The notes beneath the pieces are model-generated. The model saw nothing but the letters and a program-made list of their open reading frames with translations. It ran no database searches and had not been told where the DNA came from. Below, piece after piece: positions 60,383 to 64,000 of a DNA stretch of 64,000 bases (the stretch's first letter is position 1; each line of letters begins with the position of its first letter). The DNA lies in contig NZ_VIWP01000014.1 of the NCBI RefSeq assembly GCF_007829835.1, forward strand, positions 62,001-126,000. Direction: 5' to 3'. The position numbers and the translations under genes were made by a program. Source of the stretch: Neorhizobium alkalisoli. GTDB lineage: Bacteria > Pseudomonadota > Alphaproteobacteria > Rhizobiales > Rhizobiaceae.

Positions 60383-61617
60383 TTCGCGGCCTCCGTCTTC
60401 AAAGCATGTTTCAATGGTAGCGTTACCTTCACCATTGTTCCCTGGCCGCCGGGATTTGCCGCGATCTCCAATCGCGCAGAGATCAGCCTTGCCCGAGTCT
60501 TCATATTGTCGATGCCGCGGCCTGATAGATCATTGGACGACACCAACCCGCCTCCATCATCGCTGACTTCGAAGGAGACCGCGTTTTCGTCGGCCTTTAA
60601 CGTCACTGTCACCATATCCGGTTGCCCGTGGCGGATGGCGTTATTGACCGCCTCCTGAATGATACGGAACAGCGCAGTCGCAACGGTTCGATCGAGATCG
60701 GCAAGCGTCTCGCCTGCGAAATCCACCACCCGCCAGCGCAGCGACAGCCCACCTTCGCGCACTGAGCGCTCTAAATGATTTTCGATCGCTTCGGCCACGC
60801 CGAAAAGCTGCAGCACCGTGGGTTTCGCCTCCTCGATTATCTGACGCAGGTCGTGCATGCATTGCTGCAAGGCTCGGCAAAACGGTTCCAACGCATCGCC
60901 TTGGATTGTGTCTTGATCGGTCAGCCGTTCAATCCGGCGGGTCAGGCGTGTCAGGTCGGCCAACGTTTGGTCGTGCAGATCCATGCCGATGCGCTGGCGC
61001 TCGGCTTCCAGCGCCTCCGTCAATTTCAACGCACCGAGGCGCAACCCCTCTTCGCGCGCCCGTGCCTCCGTCTCGATCACCGCAGAATGCTTTGCCTGTT
61101 CCGCAGCCCTGAGGGCAAAGAAATAAGGTGCCAGAAGATCGGCCACAGCGCGCGCCTTCTCGACATCCTCCATGTCATAGCAACCGTGTTGCCGCGACGA
61201 ACAACTCAACGCACCGATCACGTCGCCTTGCGCCTTCAATGGAACGTGCAGGCGGCTGCGCAGGGAGAGTTCGATGATAGGGCTGGAAAATGCGCCGTCG
61301 AAATGAAAGCGCGGATCGCTGCAGGCATCCGCCGCCAGCAGATAATCGACCTCGCCGGCCAGAAGCGTACGGATCGGACTGCCGCTCAAAAGAGCCGGTG
61401 GCTGTTTGCTCCAGGCCGTTTCGAGCCCGCTTTCGTAAGCGATATGATATTTGCCATGCACCATCTTGATGCAGACATCGAGATGGTCGTGCGGAATGAT
61501 GTGGCTGATCTCGTCCGCCACGGCCTTGATGATCGAGTTGAAATCCAGCTGGCCGGCCAACAGTCTCGAAATACCGAGATAGCGGTCGAACAGCGAATCA
61601 CGCGCCAGATCGAGCAT
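60379..61617 (-). CDS. Sensor histidine kinase with GAF domain (NarX/HisKA_3 type)
   Basis: 412 aa from the ATG at 61617 after GGAGGAGG. GAF domain at about 20-170 (FNSIIKAVADEISHIIPHDHL ... RLHVPLKAQGDVIGALSCSSR), a dimerisation/phosphoacceptor helix with His215 (RIGMDLHDQTLADLT), then HATPase_c (NNAIRHGQPDMV, VSDDGGGL). No transmembrane segment, so it senses a cytoplasmic signal, perhaps a small molecule or redox state through GAF. Partner of the downstream response regulator. Confidence 0.9.
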   Translation of the reverse strand: MLDLARDSLFDRYLGISRLLAGQLDFNSIIKAVADEISHIIPHDHLDVCIKMVHGKYHIAYESGLETAWSKQPPALLSGSPIRTLLAGEVDYLLAADACSDPRFHFDGAFSSPIIELSLRSRLHVPLKAQGDVIGALSCSSRQHGCYDMEDVEKARAVADLLAPYFFALRAAEQAKHSAVIETEARAREEGLRLGALKLTEALEAERQRIGMDLHDQTLADLTRLTRRIERLTDQDTIQGDALEPFCRALQQCMHDLRQIIEEAKPTVLQLFGVAEAIENHLERSVREGGLSLRWRVVDFAGETLADLDRTVATALFRIIQEAVNNAIRHGQPDMVTVTLKADENAVSFEVSDDGGGLVSSNDLSGRGIDNMKTRARLISARLEIAANPGGQGTMVKVTLPLKHALKTEAAK

Positions 61618-61674
61618 GTCTGGACCTCCTCCCAGGTCTTCCCCCATTTAAGCGCCAGCTTTTGAAGCTTGTCT

Positions 61675-61717
61675 TGCGGGAACCCGCAGATCTTAGACGG
61701 ACGCCCGCAAAGGGCGT
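61675..61717. promoter_or_regulatory. Two GC-rich inverted repeats in the kinase/ABC divergent region
   Basis: TGCGGG-AA-CCCGCA (61675-61688) and ACGCCC-GCAAA-GGGCGT (61701-61717), both sharing a GCGGG/CCCGC-like core, in the 239-base gap between divergent genes. Possible binding sites for the response regulator. Confidence 0.4.
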
Positions 61718-61856
61718 GCTCGTATGCGCCTGTACAAGGTAAAAATTCTCCTCCATTCTCGATTTACTGAGCAAGAGGGGCTCAGGGCAATCATTATCTC
61801 CAGATCACCGTTGAGGAGCGGCCCGGAGGTAAAGGGAGATTTTTGGGAGGAAACCA

Positions 61857-62867
61857 ATGACTATCAGAATGATGCTCGCGGCATCCGTTGCCGTCGCGTG
61901 CCTTGGCGGCACTGCACTTGCCGATACCGCATCGAAGAAGATCGCGCTGTCCAACAACTATGCCGGCAATTCCTGGCGTCAGGCGATGCTGACCAGCTGG
62001 GACAAGATTACCAAGGACACGGTCTCCAAGAAGATCGTAGCCGCCGCCGATCCGTTCACGACGGCTGAAAACCAGGCGACCGAACAGGCCGCCCAGATCC
62101 AGAACATGATCCTGCAGGGTTATGATGCAATCGTCATCAATGCCGCTTCGCCGACTGCGCTGAACGGCGCGATCAAGGAAGCCTGCGATGCCGGCATCAC
62201 CGTTGTCTCTTTTGACGGCATCGTGACCGAACCCTGCGCATGGCGCATCGCCGTCGACTTCAAGGCAATGGGCGAAAGCCAGATCGAATATCTTTCCAAG
62301 AAACTGCCGAAGGGTGGCAATCTCCTGGAAATCCGTGGCCTTGCTGGCGTTTCCGTCGATGACCAGATCCATGCCGGCATCCAGGCAGGCGTTGCGAAAT
62401 ACCCGCAGTTCAAGGTTGTCGGTTCCGTCAACGGCGACTGGGCACAGGACGTCGCCCAGCGCGCCGTCGCCGGCATCCTGCCAAGCCTGCCGGAAATCGC
62501 AGCCGTGGTGACCCAGGGCGGCGACGGTTATGGTGCAGCCCAGGCCTTTGCCGCGGCCAAGCGTCCGACGCCGACCATCGTCATGGGCAACCGTGAGGAC
62601 GAGCTCGTCTGGTGGAAGCAACAGAAGGACAAGGACAAATACGAGACCATGTCCGTGTCGATCGCGCCCGGCGTCTCGACGCTCGCCTTCTGGGTCGCCC
62701 AGCAGATCCTCGATGGCAAGGACGTCAAGAAGGACCTCGTCGTTCCCTTCCTGCGGATCGACCAGGACAATCTCGAGGAGAACCTGAAGAACACCCAGAA
62801 GGGTGGCGTGGCGAATGTCGAATATTCGCTCGAAGACGCCCAGAAGGTGATTTCCGCCGCCAAGTAA
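61857..62867 (+). CDS. Sugar ABC transporter binding protein (RbsB-like)
   Basis: 336 aa. Signal peptide 1-22 (GTALA/DTA), then a type I periplasmic-binding fold (KKIALSNNYAGNSWRQAML, EQAAQIQNMILQGYDAIVINAASPTAL, VTQGGDGYGAAQAFAAAKR). Typical of carbohydrate-uptake-2 importers such as ribose and related systems. GGGAGG precedes the ATG. The ATPase gene follows 89 bases later. Sugar identity not deducible. Confidence 0.88.
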   Translation: MTIRMMLAASVAVACLGGTALADTASKKIALSNNYAGNSWRQAMLTSWDKITKDTVSKKIVAAADPFTTAENQATEQAAQIQNMILQGYDAIVINAASPTALNGAIKEACDAGITVVSFDGIVTEPCAWRIAVDFKAMGESQIEYLSKKLPKGGNLLEIRGLAGVSVDDQIHAGIQAGVAKYPQFKVVGSVNGDWAQDVAQRAVAGILPSLPEIAAVVTQGGDGYGAAQAFAAAKRPTPTIVMGNREDELVWWKQQKDKDKYETMSVSIAPGVSTLAFWVAQQILDGKDVKKDLVVPFLRIDQDNLEENLKNTQKGGVANVEYSLEDAQKVISAAK

Positions 62868-62956
62868 CCTCATGCCGAAAGGCATGCGCACACGACGGCA
62901 CCTCCCGCGTGGCGGAGCGTAACTAATCCCTTCGCGCCCCGCCACGATCCGGAGCC

Positions 62957-64000
62957 ATGATTTCAGGCAGGCAATCTATAACGGTCCCGATGACGCAAAT
63001 CTTGAAGCGAGAAGAAGTCGTCGCTGCGCGCGGCGTCAGGATAACATTCGGCGCAGTCAAGGCGCTCGATGGCGCCGATCTTGTCATCCATGCCGGCGAA
63101 TGCGTCGGTCTCGTCGGTCATAACGGTGCCGGCAAATCGACCATCGTCAACGTCATCAACGGCGGACTGACGCCGCATGAAGGCTCGCTCACCTATGGCG
63201 GCCGTGACGAACGCGGCATCTCAGCTGCCCGCGCCAACGGCGTGCGCTGCGTCTTTCAGGAGCTGTCGCTTTGTCCCAACCTGACGGTGAATGAAAACGC
63301 CCGGATCATGCATGCAGACCTGAAGGGTTGGAACTGGCGCAGCCGCGCATTGTCGCTCGTCAAGACACAGCTTCAGGAGATCTTTCCCGGCCATGCGATC
63401 GATTGCGACAGCACGATCGACGATCTCTCCATCGCTGAACGACAGATGGTCGAGATCGCCATCAGCTTTGCCGGCACGGACAAAAAGCCGAAGCTCGTCA
63501 TCCTGGACGAGCCGACCTCCTCGCTCGATGCAGGCCTTGCAGCCCAGCTGATGGCCTATATTCGAAAATTCGTAACCGAAGGCGGCTCGGTTCTGCTGAT
63601 TTCGCATATTCTGGGAGAAATCCTGTCCACCTCCAGCCGTATCGTGGTGATGAAGGACGGTCGCGTGGTTGCCGATCGGGCTGCCGGTGATTTCAACACC
63701 CACAGCCTCGTGGAAGCGATGGGCAATGTGGTGCGTGAACAGGAGTTTTCCCGCAAGACGACCCGCAAGACCGGAACACCGGCGCTTTCCATGCCGCCGC
63801 GTCGCGGGCATGGCCTTGCCTTCGAAGCCCATCGCGGTGAGCTGATCGGGCTTGCAGGACTGGGTGGACATGGCCAGACCGAGGCGCTGCTCGATCTTTA
63901 TCTGGGTCGAAACAGCAATTGGTGGCCGACCGCGGCCAAGGAAATCGCCTTCGTTGCCGGTGACCGCAGCCTGAACGGCACATTTCCGCTCTGGAGCATT
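62957..64000 (+). CDS. Sugar ABC transporter ATPase (RbsA-like, partial)
   Basis: 348 codons to the window edge. First ATPase module: Walker A GHNGAGKST, Walker B LVILDEPTSSLD, H-loop LLISHILGEI. The signature reads DLSIAERQMVEIA. A second module begins near LSMPPRRGHGLAFEAHRGEL, as in two-domain RbsA/MglA proteins. Two in-frame starts are possible: 62957 (GGAG two bases before) and 62990; neither has an ideal ribosome-binding site. Works with the RbsB-like protein encoded upstream; the permease is presumably beyond the edge. Confidence 0.87.
   Translation, partial: MISGRQSITVPMTQILKREEVVAARGVRITFGAVKALDGADLVIHAGECVGLVGHNGAGKSTIVNVINGGLTPHEGSLTYGGRDERGISAARANGVRCVFQELSLCPNLTVNENARIMHADLKGWNWRSRALSLVKTQLQEIFPGHAIDCDSTIDDLSIAERQMVEIAISFAGTDKKPKLVILDEPTSSLDAGLAAQLMAYIRKFVTEGGSVLLISHILGEILSTSSRIVVMKDGRVVADRAAGDFNTHSLVEAMGNVVREQEFSRKTTRKTGTPALSMPPRRGHGLAFEAHRGELIGLAGLGGHGQTEALLDLYLGRNSNWWPTAAKEIAFVAGDRSLNGTFPLWSI

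Noticed and set aside
1..64000. CRISPR array, rRNA or tRNA genes, phage or conjugation genes
   Set aside because: I saw no regularly spaced repeats, no cloverleaf or rRNA-like segments, and no integrase, capsid or transfer proteins.

Overview
The window looks like a piece of a Rhizobiales (alphaproteobacterial) chromosome or large replicon. Evidence: high GC with strong third-position GC bias, dense operons joined by 4-base ATGA/GTGA overlaps, many ABC and TRAP importers each with a dedicated regulator, and FecI/FecR/TonB iron signalling. I see no tRNA, rRNA, CRISPR array, insertion sequence or phage gene. The window starts inside a livH-type permease gene and ends inside a sugar ABC ATPase gene.

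Region 1 (1-15.7 kb) is a catabolic locus. A minus-strand operon encodes a Liv-type ABC permease (cut by the window edge), two different LivK-type binding proteins, two short-chain dehydrogenases and a SnoaL-fold protein. Around it are a cyclase/amidohydrolase, a class III CoA-transferase, a bifunctional enoyl-CoA hydratase/3-hydroxyacyl-CoA dehydrogenase, two LysR regulators, a VOC metalloprotein, an MDR reductase, an Old Yellow Enzyme and an exported Yellow/MRJP-type protein. Together they suggest uptake of a carboxylated, probably cyclic substrate, CoA activation and beta-oxidation-like breakdown. The substrate cannot be read from the sequence.

Region 2 (15.7-24.5 kb) is a sulfate-ester island: a NitT/SsuABC-type importer, two cytoplasmic CxPSR sulfatases, a LacI regulator with a candidate operator, an SDR and a formylglycine-generating enzyme that would activate the sulfatases.

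Region 3 (24.5-45.7 kb) is metal and siderophore uptake. An AraC regulator diverges from a TonB receptor, an RhtX/FptX-like MFS permease and an FAD monooxygenase. Then come two tandem sigma-ECF/FecR/TonB-receptor cassettes. The second runs into a PepSY membrane protein, three small poorly characterised proteins and a metal ABC transporter (ZnuA/TroA-like binding protein, ATPase, permease) that ends in a second, ligand-depleted binding protein. This composite operon is the best candidate here for a little-described system.

Region 4 (45.9-59.6 kb) is hexonate/hexuronate catabolism: a mandelate-racemase-type dehydratase, a GntR protein with two winged-helix domains facing a 30-bp near-perfect palindrome, an Ldh2-type dehydrogenase, a FadR-type GntR with its own palindrome, a DctPQM TRAP importer, two zinc dehydrogenases, UxuA, UxuB and a UxaA-family dehydratase. 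Region 5 (59.6-64 kb) is a two-component system divergent from a sugar ABC importer.
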